From CAVXNB01 sp963763085 (GTDB lineage: Bacteria > Actinomycetota > Acidimicrobiia > Acidimicrobiales > Bog-793), in contig CAVXNB010000004.1 of the NCBI GenBank assembly GCA_963763085.1, positions 1,610,498 through 1,674,497 on the forward strand: a stretch of DNA of 64,000 bases. Direction: 5' to 3'. Positions 10,590-19,384 of the stretch are shown one piece after another. Made by a program: the position numbers and the translations under genes. Within the stretch, counting starts at the first letter, position 1. Every line of letters starts with the position of its first letter. The notes below the pieces were generated by a model. That model saw nothing but the letters and a program-made list of their open reading frames with translations. It was not told where the DNA came from and did no database searches.

Positions 10590-10964
10590 ATGTCTGAAGC
10601 AAACTCTGGGAGCGAGCCCTCGGGTGCCGAGAAGCTGTTCGGTGACCTTGCGCCGGCCTTGGTGCATTTCACCGATGACGTCCTCTTCGGTGAGGTATGG
10701 GAACGCACCGAGCTGTCACCGAAAGAACGCAGCCTCATCACCGTCGCCGCGCTGGTGTCGATGGGTAGCTCCGAACAGTTGAACTTTCACCTTCCGCTGG
10801 CCAAGAAGAATGGAGCGACCGAAGCGGAGCTGATCGAAGTCATCACGCATCTGGCCTTCTACGCCGGCTGGCCGAAGGCTATGTCAGCGATGAGCGTGGC
10901 CAAGCAAGTCTTCTTCTCTGCTGGCAAGGACGGCGCGCCCCATCTGATGAAAGGCAAGTTATGA
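10590..10964 (+). CDS. Carboxymuconolactone decarboxylase family protein
   Basis: A 124-residue all-helical protein of the CMD/AhpD superfamily, with an AAAGGAG ribosome site nine bases before the ATG. The family core is clear: VWERTELSPKERSLITVAAL, then NFHLPLAKKNGATEAELIEV and THLAFYAGWPKAMSAM. The CxxC pair of AhpD peroxidases is absent (EQLNFHL instead), which fits the decarboxylase-like branch. The 4-base ATGA overlap with an SDR remnant and the divergent TetR gene suggest a small inducible detoxification or aromatic catabolism operon. The substrate is unknown. Confidence 0.88.
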   Translation: MSEANSGSEPSGAEKLFGDLAPALVHFTDDVLFGEVWERTELSPKERSLITVAALVSMGSSEQLNFHLPLAKKNGATEAELIEVITHLAFYAGWPKAMSAMSVAKQVFFSAGKDGAPHLMKGKL

Positions 10965-11268
10965 GTGAAAAAGAAGTTTGGTTGGTTACTGGTGCTGGTC
11001 GCGGATTGGGCACTGAGATAGCTATGGCGGCTCTGGAAGCCGGCCACTACCTAGTGGCGACAAGCAACGGTAAGCAACCCGGCGATCCAGCCAAGCTTGC
11101 TCAAGCATTGATCAAGATAGCCAGCGAGACGACACCACCTCGCCGCTTTGTCGCTGGAGCCGACGCCATCGCAACTGCTGAGCAGGTAGCACCACGCTCC
11201 AAGAACAACTGAACGCATATCGCGATTTATCGTCCTCGCTTGCGCACGACGCTAGCTCTTTGGACTGA
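10961..11268 (+). pseudogene. SDR oxidoreductase with large internal deletion plus frameshift
   Basis: The first 36 residues are a normal Rossmann start (VWLVTGAGRGLGTEIAMAAL). They join directly to what is the far C-terminal region of this SDR subfamily (GDPAKLAQALIKIA, then PPRRFVAGADAIATAEQ). About 180 central residues, including the NAG motif, catalytic Ser and YxxxK, are missing. The joint is in frame. A further indel near 11185 moves the true tail (LQEQLNAYRDLSSSLAHDA) into another frame, ending at 11268. It cannot be an active dehydrogenase. Deletion in the genome or an assembly collapse are both possible. Confidence 0.75.
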
Positions 11269-11433
11269 GCCCAGCGCGCCGAAGTGATGATAGTAACGAA
11301 AGGATTAATTAGGGTCCCACCGGGATCAGTGCTCGACCAGAGATGCCGCCAAGTCAAGAATGTCGTCTACAGGGTGACCCACTGGATATCGCCCGACACG
11401 AGGGCTGGGGCCGCCTCTGGCGAAGTCCTCGTT

Positions 11434-11450
11434 ATTTCATATTATGAAAT
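11434..11450. promoter_or_regulatory. AT-rich dyad upstream of the cyclase/ATPase regulator
   Basis: ATTTCAT-ATT-ATGAAAT is a perfect 7-base inverted repeat with a 3-base spacer, standing out from GC-rich surroundings about 100 bases before the next gene. It could be an operator or part of a promoter. The surrounding 11269-11552 stretch shows no convincing gene; a 76-codon frame there has no recognisable domain. Confidence 0.35.
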
Positions 11451-11552
11451 CGAAGTTCATGAAGGGAGGACGCTAATCAGCCGAGTCAAGGAGTGCCGCC
11501 TCGATCGGTGTTGAGTGAGCTACGCCGACGGCAGCGATCCGGCCGACCTCTT

Positions 11553-14316
11553 ATGCTTTTTCTCACGGAGACGCTTACCTTCTTGTTCACCGACATCGAG
11601 GGCTCGACGAAGCTGCTGCAGCGTCTAGGGCACGACGTCTACGTCACTGTCCTCGCCGAGCACCACTCCGTCATTCGGTCCTGCCTCGTCGCGCACGACG
11701 GCAAGGAGGTCAGCACGCAGGGAGACAGCTTCTTCGCAGTGTTCACCTCGCCGAGCGCCTGTGTATCGGCTGCCGTCGAGCTGCAGCGGGCGCTTTTATC
11801 CCACCGGTGGCCATTAGGTGAGCAGGTCCGCGTGCGGATGGGCATCCACTCGGGCGAGGTCGAAGAGACGACGACTGGTCTCGTCGGACTTCGAGGTTCA
11901 TCGCGCCGCCCGGGTGGCGGCCGTCGGTCACGGTGGCCAGATCCTTTGCTCGGCAGCCGCCGCCACGCTGCTGCGCGACACGCTCCCTGCGGGCGGGTCC
12001 CTCCGAGATCTCGGTCTTCACCGCCTGAAGGATCTCGGCCGCCCAGAGCAGATCTTTCAACTTGAAGGCGAAGGGCTCGAGTTCGATTTCCCGCCGCTGC
12101 GCTCGCTCGACAACCCGGCGCTTCCGAACAACCTGCCTGCGCAGCCGGCGAGGTTCGTCGGGCGGGATGTCGAAGTGGCTGAGGTTCGGGGTCTCATCGA
12201 GTCCGCTCGGCTCGTCACCCTCACCGGGGCCGGGGGATGCGGCAAGACCCGGCTCGGTCTGCAAGTGGCGGCGGAATTGCTCGACGGGTCCGGCGACGGG
12301 GTCTGGCTCGTCGAGCTCGCCTCGGTCTCAGAGCAAGGTGCCGTCCCGTTGGCGATCAGCGAGGTGCTCGGGATCACGAGGCGAGCCGGTCGGCCGGTGC
12401 TCGATACACTGCTCGACGCCCTCGAGCTCCAATACGTGCTCATCGTGCTCGACAACTGCGAGCATCTGATCGAGGCGTGCGCCGAAGTCGCCAACGCCAT
12501 CTTGCTGCGGTGCCCAAGGGTCCACCTGATGGCGACGAGCCGTGAACCGCTTGGCATTGGCGGCGAGACCATCTACCGCGTGCCTTCGTTGTCGCTCCCC
12601 AAGCCCGACGACGGCGATACCTTCGCGAATGAGGAGTCGGACGCCGTTGCGCTGTTCGTGGATCGGGCGAGGGCACAAGGCGCCGAGTGCACCCTCGGCG
12701 AAGAGACCGGCCCGCTCGTCGTATCGATCTGTCGGCGACTGGACGGGATGCCGCTCGCCATCGAGCTCGCCGCCGTTCGGTTGCGGTCGATGTCACTCGA
12801 AAGCCTCAACGACCGACTCGACCACCGCTTTCGCTTGTTGACCGGGGGCAGCCGAAGCGCATTGCCGCGCCAACAGACTCTGCGGGCAACGGTCGACTGG
12901 TCCTATTCGCTCCTCAACAGCGCCGAGCAGTTGCTGCTTCGTCGCCTGTCCGTGTTCGCCGAGACCTTTGACTTGGAGGCCGCCGAGGCGGTCTGTCGCC
13001 TCCAAGACATCGAGGAGCTCGACATCGACGACTTGTTGGGGTCGCTCGTCGACAAGAGCCTCGTCGTCGCAGAACCGAGCGGAGGAAGGGCCCGCTACCG
13101 GCTCCTGGAAACGATCCGACAGTTCGCCGCCGAACGCCTCGTCGAATCGGACGAGGTCGAGGCCGCCGCCATCGGCGCGGCACATGCCTCGTACTTCCTA
13201 TCGCTCGCCGAACTCGCCGCACCCGCCCTTTTCGGACCCGAACAGGGCCGGTGGTTTGCACGACTCGACCTCGACCAGGCGAACCTGCAGCCGCGCGCTG
13301 GAGCACTCGACGGCCGAACGCGACGGGACCGAGCGGGTTCTCCGCTTCGGCGCGGCGCTGCAGCGATATTGGCGGGTGCGTGGGCGAAACGAGGAAGCGG
13401 TCGGGCTTCTGACCTCCGTGCTCGAGCGTCCGGAAGCCAAAGTGGACCTGAAGCGGTTCGCCGCGGCGCTGGTCACCGTCGCGTTTCTCTCCAGCGATAT
13501 CGGAACGGCGCTGTTGGCCGGTGAAAGGGCGGTCGAGATCGCTCGCCGGCTCGATGACGACCGATTACTCATCTGGTCGCTTGGTCATCTTTGCTCTAAG
13601 TGTTACTTCGCCGACGACCCTAAGAGGGGGTTCCCCCTCGGGAAGGAGGCTGTCGAGCGCGCCAGGTTGCTCGGTGATGAGGTCTTGTTGGCCAACAGCT
13701 TGAGGATGTACCTCCTCTGCAGCAGCAGGATCGTCGACCCAGCCCGCACCGAAGAGTTGTTCATCGAGGCCATCTCGTGCGCCGAACGGTCCGGCGATCA
13801 GTTCTGCATCGCACATATAGAGAACAATGCTGGTGTTTTCGCGCTGGAGGTGGGAAACATCCCTGCTGCCGCGAGCACACCTTGAAGAGGCGGTTCGAGT
13901 CAGTCACGCGATCGGGTACGTAAACCACTATCAGCCGATCAGCAACTTGGGCGAGGTGCTGCGTGAAGAGGGCGACCGCGAAGGTGCCCGCTCCAATTTC
14001 CAGGATGGGTTGCGCATCAGTCGTCGAGCCGGAGATCGTTCCGGGATTGCCGGCCGCGAACCTTTACCTCGCCTATCTCGCAGTTGACTCGGGCGACTGG
14101 CGGCGGGCCGCACTGCTTCACGGTGTGGCGCAGTCATTCAGGGACCAGTCGGGTGGAGTGTGGCAAGAGTCCGAGGCGCACGATCGAGAGATCAGCATCA
14201 ACGAGGTGCGTGCCCGCCTCGGTGATACCGAGTTCGAACGCGCCTACGGCGAGGGCAAGCGGCTCAGCGCTGAAGAGGGATTCGACCTGGCGCTCGGCAC
14301 AGCGCGATCAATCTGA
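11553..14316 (+). CDS. Adenylate/guanylate cyclase-domain regulator with NB-ARC-type ATPase and TPR region, frameshifted
   Basis: A roughly 920-residue cytoplasmic regulator. The ATG at 11553 gives the standard start MLFLTETLTFLFTDIEGST of class III nucleotide cyclase domains; GDSFFAVF keeps the second metal Asp region. A frame change near 11880 leads to VHRAARVAAVGHGGQILCS, closing the cyclase fold. From about nt 12130 an AAA/NB-ARC ATPase follows: Walker A GAGGCGKT (nt 12227-12250), Walker B VLIVLDNCEHL, ATSREPLG and DGMPLAIELAA. The C-terminal part (nt 13180-14316) is helical and TPR-like, with frame changes near 13290, 13870 and 14050. Such proteins occur widely in actinobacteria as signal-dependent regulators. 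No LuxR-type DNA-binding domain is visible. Confidence 0.85.
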
Positions 14317-14345
14317 CGTTAGTGCGACGATTGGTCGGGGTCGCT

Positions 14346-14420
14346 CACTCTGACATCATCCGAGGTTGCTTGTGGCAGGCGGGCGGGACTGTTCCGGCAG
14401 CAGAGCCACTCCTCCATTAG
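14346..14420 (-). pseudogene. Rhodanese-like gene remnant
   Basis: The minus strand reads EEWLCCRNSPARLPQATSDD, which matches the core of the rhodanese-like gene at 42715-43122 (EWRFDPTSAARLPQATSDD) closely in DNA as well as protein. The rest of the domain is absent, so this is a fragment of a duplicated or transferred gene. The remainder of the 14317-14733 gap holds no gene that I can support. Confidence 0.6.
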
Positions 14421-14733
14421 GGCTTGCTCGTGTGCGGTGAGGACCGAGGCCTTCGTTAGTACGGCCCGGACGGCGGCTGCAGCTCCCACGGACCGGGGGT
14501 TAGCGGCGCGGATGTATCCGTAGTGATCACGGCGATGACGGCTTCTCGAGCCAAGACCCACATTGCCGGATCGCGGCGATCCCTCCAGTCTTTGGCTGGC
14601 ATAGTCAAAGCTATGACGTGCAGGAGATCTCCCTTTTCGCCTCAGCACCGTCTCGCTCGCTCGTCGAAATCGTGCCAGCGCGTGGCCCTTCGAGCAGAGC
14701 GTGCGGGTTCAGCGCTATCGCAGAGATGAGAAC

Positions 14734-15950
14734 CTAATTTACGATGGCGTCGCTCGTCGTCGCGTCAAAGAAGTGGACTCGGGTCGGGTCGATATGGAAG
14801 CGAACCCGGTGCCCGGCTGTCACGTGAGCCCGCGCATCAATCCGCGCCACGCCCTGACCGCCTCTGGCGAGCGCCCCCTCGCTGAGCTCCTCGGCATCGT
14901 CGGCCTTTGCGCCCTTGACCTCCACCGGTTGTGCGTCGCTCGTGAAGTGAATGAGCAGCTCAGCGCCGAGCGCCTCGACCAGGTCGACCTCGCCTTCGAA
15001 GGAAGCCCATCCATCTGCTCCGCACCCGCCTGAATCCCGTTTAGATTCGCCAAGACGGCGTCGCTGCTTTGGATCGAGAAGTCCTCGGGACGGATCCCAA
15101 CCACAACTGGCCGGTTCGCATATGCACGTAACGCGGGCTTCGCCGCGACGACCGCTGCAGGCAGCTCGAGCTGTTGGCTGCCTACGAGGACAGAGCTCGC
15201 CCCCTCGCCCATAGCGCCTTCGAAAAGGTTCATCGCAGGTGAGCCCATAAATCCCGCGACGAACAAGTTCTTTGGATTGTCGTACAGCACCTGGGGGCTG
15301 TCGCATTGTTGGAGAACTCCGCCGCTGATAACAGCGACCCGATCGCCCATAGTCATCGCTTCGACCTGATCGTGAGTGACATAAAGCGTCGCTACGCCTA
15401 AGCGCCTTTGGATGCGGGCGACCTCGGCTCGCATCCGTACGCGGAGCTTCGCGTCGAGGTTGGATAGCGGCTCGTCCATCAAGAATGCGCTGGGGTCGCG
15501 CACGATCGCGCGACCCATTGCGACCCGCTGGCGCTGGCCACCGGAGAGGTGCCCCGGTTTCCGGTCGATGCACTCACTGAGACCGAGGAGCTCCACGGTA
15601 TCGGACACCTTCTTCTTGATCTCAGCCCTGGGCAGATGTCGCATCTGCAGGGCGAAGCCTATGTTCTTCCCGACGGTCATGTGGGGGTAGAGGGCGTAGT
15701 TCTGAAAGACCATGGCGATGTCGCGATCCTTGGGAGATACGTTGTTCACCACGCGGCCGCCTATGCTCAAAGTCCCGTCGGTTATCTGCTCCAGGCCTGC
15801 GACCATGCGCAATGCCGTTGTCTTCCCGCACCCCGACGGGCCGACGAGAACCATGAACTCGCCATCGGCGACGTCCAGGCTGAGCTCGTCGATTGCTTTT
15901 AAGCCGTTCGAATAGACCTTGCTCACCTTGTCGAAGGTGATGGTAGCCAT
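14734..15950 (-). CDS. Sugar ABC transporter ATPase, MalK/UgpC/MsmK type, one frameshift
   Basis: About 405 residues, the usual length for MalK-type ATPases. GPSGCGKTT is Walker A (37-45), QNYALYPHMTVG the Q-loop region, LSGGQRQRVAMGRAIVRDP the signature, AFLMDEPLSNLDAKLR Walker B and D-loop, and THDQ the H-loop. After about residue 240 comes the TOBE/regulatory domain; a frame change near 15015 leads to EGEVDLVEALGAELLIHFTS and the end at 14734. An AGGAG site precedes the ATG at 15950. No permeases are adjacent; the binding protein and permeases at 25.4-28.8 kb lack an ATPase and are the natural partners. TTGACC with TATGCT upstream looks like its promoter. Confidence 0.93.
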
Positions 15951-16309
15951 CAGTTCTCCTGTTCGAGAAGCCCGCGAGTCGTGAGATGTGGGTGCCGATG
16001 ACGGAGCATAGTCTGAGGGGCACCCGGGTCAACTCCCGTGCTCGCAGGGCTGGTTGACGGAGTGGCGGACGCGTTGGGTGTTCTCTGTTCCTCCAGCAGG
16101 CATGAGGTACTGTGCCGCCGGTAAGTAGGATTCCGCGGCGTGCGCGGCGCTATCGTACGCTCGCATATGCCGCGACAGCCGGGTCCGCTCACTCAGGTAC
16201 CCAAAGCCCGCCAGAGGTGACCCCTGACGCCGAGCCGTAACGACAAGTCAAGGTCGTCAGCCCGGGATCGCATCGCGGGGTGCTGGCGCTCTTGGTGTCG
16301 AGCGCGCCG
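15951..16309. other. Divergent intergenic region between ABC ATPase and LacI regulator
   Basis: A 359-base gap. The minus-strand promoter of the ATPase gene lies at 16005-16032. A TTGACG at 16054-16059 on the plus strand could serve the LacI gene, though no good -10 follows. No RNA gene or coding region is visible. Confidence 0.4.
16005..16032 (-). promoter_or_regulatory. Promoter of the sugar ABC ATPase gene
   Basis: On the minus strand TTGACC and TATGCT are separated by 16 bases, 55 bases upstream of the ATG. This is a good sigma-70-type match in GC-rich DNA. Confidence 0.5.
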
Positions 16310-17367
16310 ATGCCGGGTCGAAAGCGCGTGACCATCCGAGACGTGGCTGAGCGCGGGCGTATCGCTCGGCACCGCGTCGAACGCTTTGAACCGACCAGAT
16401 CGCGTCGCTCCCGACACCTTGGCCCGGGTCTCTGAGGCGATCGAGCGGCTAGGTTTCGTACGGAGCTCGGCGGCCCACCAGATGCGGGGGCGCAGCAACA
16501 GCCCGTGCTTCGGAGCGGTCGTGCTCGACGCCTCCGATCCCTTCTCTACCGAGACGGTACGTGGGCTCGAGGACGCGGTGCATGAGCGAGGATCTGCGGT
16601 GATCCTGTGCTCCACGGACGGCTCCCCCGACCGAGAAGCAGGCTACCTGCGATGGCTTGAGGAACACCGGGTCCTGGGTATCGTGATCACCCCTGCGACA
16701 CGGAGCATCCGCCATCTCGAGACCTTGTCCCTGCGAGGCACCCTAGTGGTGCTGCTCGACCGCCGGAGCCGTCGTGGCGAGCTGTGCTCGGTCTCGGTCG
16801 ATCACGCACGAGGCGGTGAGCTGGCGGCCGGCTACCTATTCGATCTCGGACACCGGAGGATTGCTTTCATTAATGGACCGCTCCGGCTGTCACAGTGCGC
16901 AGACCGGCGCCGCGGCGTTCGACGTGCAGCTCGACGCGTCGGTCTGATTCCGGAGGAAAGCATCATCGAGTACACGATTGACCCGATCACCGCGCTCGAA
17001 CAGGCCGAGTTCACGGTGGAAAAATTCCTGGCGATCCCGGATCGGCCGACGGCGGTGGTCTGTGTGGACGATCAAATCGCCTTTACGGTGCTGCGGACCT
17101 TGGCCGAGCATCGGGTGCGCGTCACCGCGCGATATGAGCGTCGTCGGCTACGGCGACGTCGACTTCGCAGCAATGCTGTCTCCGACCCTCACCTCGATCC
17201 GACACCCGAAGTACGAGCTGGGCAGGGCCGCCGCCGAGCTGCTCATCGCAGAAACCGTCGACCCGCGGCATCGCCACGGTGACATCCGCTTCGAGCCGGA
17301 ACTCGTCGAGCGTCAATCGACCGCGGCCCGCTCGAAGTTGAACCGTTACAACCCACGCGGAGACTGA
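16310..17367 (+). CDS. LacI/GalR family transcriptional regulator, frameshifted
   Basis: About 350 residues. The ATG at 16310 begins PGRKRVTIRDVAER; after an indel near 16355 the helix-turn-helix continues in the next frame as AGVSLGTASNALNRPDRVAP, the classic LacI DNA-binding headpiece. A periplasmic-binding-like sensor domain follows (FGAVVLDASDPFSTETVRGL; LCSVSVDHARGGELAAGYL; RPTAVVCVDDQIAFTVL). A second frame change near 17130 leads to DMSVVGYGDVDFAAMLSPTL and the stop at 17367. It sits at the head of a sugar-acid catabolic region. It probably binds the GTTGAA-TTACAAC elements at 17337 and in the 25 kb control region, which is inference. Confidence 0.9.
17337..17352. promoter_or_regulatory. 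Operator-like element before the amidohydrolase gene
   Basis: GTTGAACCGTTACAAC, at the end of the LacI gene and 22 bases before the amidohydrolase start, matches 14 of 16 bases of the element GTTGAAACATTACAAC in the 25.2 kb control region. It is an imperfect dyad of the kind bound by LacI-family proteins. Confidence 0.5.
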
Positions 17368-17374
17368 CGAGGGG

Positions 17375-18265
17375 TTGTCGCCGGGTGCTGAGCGGGTCCT
17401 CGTCTTCGGATCGACGATCGTCGACAGCCATTGCCACGCCTGGCGCCGCTGGCCATATGCACCCCTTGTGCCTGACGAGGACGGACGGGGAACGATCGAC
17501 CAGCTTCTCTACGAGATGGACACGAACGGGGTCGATCAGGCCTTCGTAGTCTGCGCCGCGATCGACGGCAACGCCGACAACATCGAGTACGTTGCCTCTG
17601 CCCGCGACCGCCACCCTGCTCGGATCCACGTTGTGGCTGACCTCGACTGCCCGTGGAGCACCACATATCACGTGCCAGGTAGCGCGGATCGGCTTCGAGC
17701 GCTCGACGATCGTTACGAACTGGCCGGGTTCACGCACTACGTCCAAGACCGCAACGATGGCTGGCTGCGGGAACACGATGCGGAGGAGCTCTTCACCGCC
17801 GCCGCGGAACGCCAGCTCGTCCTGAGTCTGGCCGCTGGACCGGCCTGGCAGGGCGACCTGCGGGTGATCGCCGGCAGGCACCCGGATGTCCCGGTTCTCT
17901 GCCACCACCTCGGGGGGATTCGCGCCGTCGACGGGCTCGACTCTGCCGGGCTCGAGGAGGTTATTGCTTCCGCGGTGGTCCCGAACCTTTACGTGAAAGC
18001 ATCCGGATTCCACTATGCCTCCGAGCGGGGCTGGGACGCTCCCTGGCCGGACGCGGTGGCCGTGCTGCAGCGGATTTTCGACGCCTACGGGCCGAGCCGG
18101 CTCTGCTGGGGATCGGACTTTCCGGCCTCGAAACGCTTCTGCACCTTCCGTCAGTCACTCGAGGCTGTGCGCACCCACTGTCCATTCCTCACGTCCGATG
18201 ACCTACGCCTCGTGCTCGGCGAGACGCTGCTGGGAGTCCTCGCAGGCACCAGAGGTCCCAGCTAG
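17375..18265 (+). CDS. Amidohydrolase-2 family (lactonase-like) metal-dependent hydrolase
   Basis: A 296-residue TIM-barrel hydrolase of the amidohydrolase_2 family, which includes sugar-acid lactonases such as L-fuconolactonase and 2-pyrone-dicarboxylate lactonase. VDSHCHAW holds the HxH metal motif (about residues 16-21), VPVLCHHLGGIRAVDG the next His pair, and LCWGSDFPASKR the catalytic Asp. It follows the LacI gene by seven bases with a TTG start. Its neighbours (dehydratases, hydroxyacid dehydrogenase) favour lactone opening in a sugar-acid pathway. The TAG stop coincides with the insertion point of an IS630 element, and the coding sequence itself appears complete. Confidence 0.82.
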   Translation: MSPGAERVLVFGSTIVDSHCHAWRRWPYAPLVPDEDGRGTIDQLLYEMDTNGVDQAFVVCAAIDGNADNIEYVASARDRHPARIHVVADLDCPWSTTYHVPGSADRLRALDDRYELAGFTHYVQDRNDGWLREHDAEELFTAAAERQLVLSLAAGPAWQGDLRVIAGRHPDVPVLCHHLGGIRAVDGLDSAGLEEVIASAVVPNLYVKASGFHYASERGWDAPWPDAVAVLQRIFDAYGPSRLCWGSDFPASKRFCTFRQSLEAVRTHCPFLTSDDLRLVLGETLLGVLAGTRGPS

Positions 18266-19303
18266 CGCACCGTAGATCCAGCGATAGGGCGCCGCTCTTC
18301 GGTTGTAGTCCTTGATGAAGGCGATGACGCGATGAGCCAACTCGTCGGTGGGAGCGAACTCGCCTCGGCAGAGCAGCCTCCGCTCCAGTATCGAGAAGAA
18401 TAGCTCGACCTGGTTCAGCCAGTTCGCGTGACTTGGCGCGTGATGGACGTGAACGTGCGGGTTGTCCGCCAGGAACGCGGTGACGCCATCGGTCTTGCGA
18501 GCCGAGAGATTATCGGCGAGGCAGTGAAGTTCGAGCTCTTTCGGAGTGAGTCGCACGAGATCGGCGAGAAAGGCAACGAAGTTCTCGGACTTGGTCGAGT
18601 CGGTGACCCAGCGGGCGACTCCGCCGTCATGGATGTCGAGAGCGGCAAAGAGCACGGCGGTCCCGTTGCGCTTGTACTCGAACTCCCGGCGCACCGGCTT
18701 CCTCGGGATGGCCGGCTTGGTCGGGTTGGTACGCGACTTGGCCTGCATGCTGGACTTCTCGTCGACGCTCCAGACCACCGCGTTCTGAGGAGGATCCAGG
18801 TAGACCCCGCACACGTCGGAGGCCTTCTCCCAAAAGTCGGGATCGTGGCTGGTCATCCACGACTCGCCCTGCCAGGGCTTTAGGTCAAGAGCCCTGCAGA
18901 TGCGCCAGGCTTGGGATGCCGACATCGGCACCCCATGGGTCGCCATTGCCTCGGCGATAGCCTTCTTCGTCCAACGGGTGGCGCTCTCGGGCGGCGGCTC
19001 TGTCAGCTGTTTCACCAGCAACAACACATCGTCACGGTCGTAGACGTGCGGGCGGCCCGGGCGCTCGTTGTCGAGAAGTCCGGCAAGACCGAACTCGCCG
19101 TAGCGCTTCCGCCAGACACCCACCTGGTTGTAGTGCATCCCGACGCGTTCCGCGATGTCCCGGTTGGACCAGCCCTCGGCCGCCAGCAGGACGATCCGTG
19201 CTCGTCGGGCGGCACGGGTCTCCACCGTCCCCAACCGCACCGTCGCCTCCAGTTGCACCAGATCACCAGGTCTGAGCATCAATGGAGCAAGTCGCATGGG
19301 CAC
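18203..19303 (-). CDS. IS630 family transposase
   Basis: A single open frame of 366 codons. The N-terminus has a helix-turn-helix pair (RARIVLLAAEGWSNRDIAER, then MHYNQVGVWRKRYGEFG). The DDE catalytic domain is complete: VVWSVDEKSS (first Asp), LELHCLADNLSARKTDGV (second Asp) and HANWLNQVELFFSILERRLL (Glu). The usual family ending DYNRRAAPYRWIYG falls at the element boundary; the last 20 or so codons beyond 18263 are host sequence read antisense to the amidohydrolase, so the true stop may lie at the TA junction. It looks intact and possibly active. Confidence 0.93.
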   Translation of the reverse strand: MPMRLAPLMLRPGDLVQLEATVRLGTVETRAARRARIVLLAAEGWSNRDIAERVGMHYNQVGVWRKRYGEFGLAGLLDNERPGRPHVYDRDDVLLLVKQLTEPPPESATRWTKKAIAEAMATHGVPMSASQAWRICRALDLKPWQGESWMTSHDPDFWEKASDVCGVYLDPPQNAVVWSVDEKSSMQAKSRTNPTKPAIPRKPVRREFEYKRNGTAVLFAALDIHDGGVARWVTDSTKSENFVAFLADLVRLTPKELELHCLADNLSARKTDGVTAFLADNPHVHVHHAPSHANWLNQVELFFSILERRLLCRGEFAPTDELAHRVIAFIKDYNRRAAPYRWIYGALAGTSGACEDSQQRLAEHEA

Positions 19304-19305
19304 TA
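18263..19305. mobile_element. IS630 family insertion sequence
   Basis: About 1.04 kb bounded by TA dinucleotides at 18263-18264 and 19304-19305, as expected for IS630/Tc1-type elements that insert at and duplicate TA. The outermost bases read TAG(C/T)GC inward from each side, so terminal repeats are short and weak. The left TA lies in the stop codon of the amidohydrolase gene, which is left intact. One transposase gene fills the element. Confidence 0.75.
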
Positions 19306-19384
19306 GGGCGCGCCTGATTCGCTCGTTGAGCCAACAGGGACGCTCGCGACTCTCTGGATATGGCTCAAGCCTTCTGAATGCACC

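Noticed and set aside
11284..11514. 76-codon frame before the cyclase/ATPase regulator
   Set aside because: No family resemblance or ribosome site; the stretch looks like a promoter region with an AT-rich dyad.
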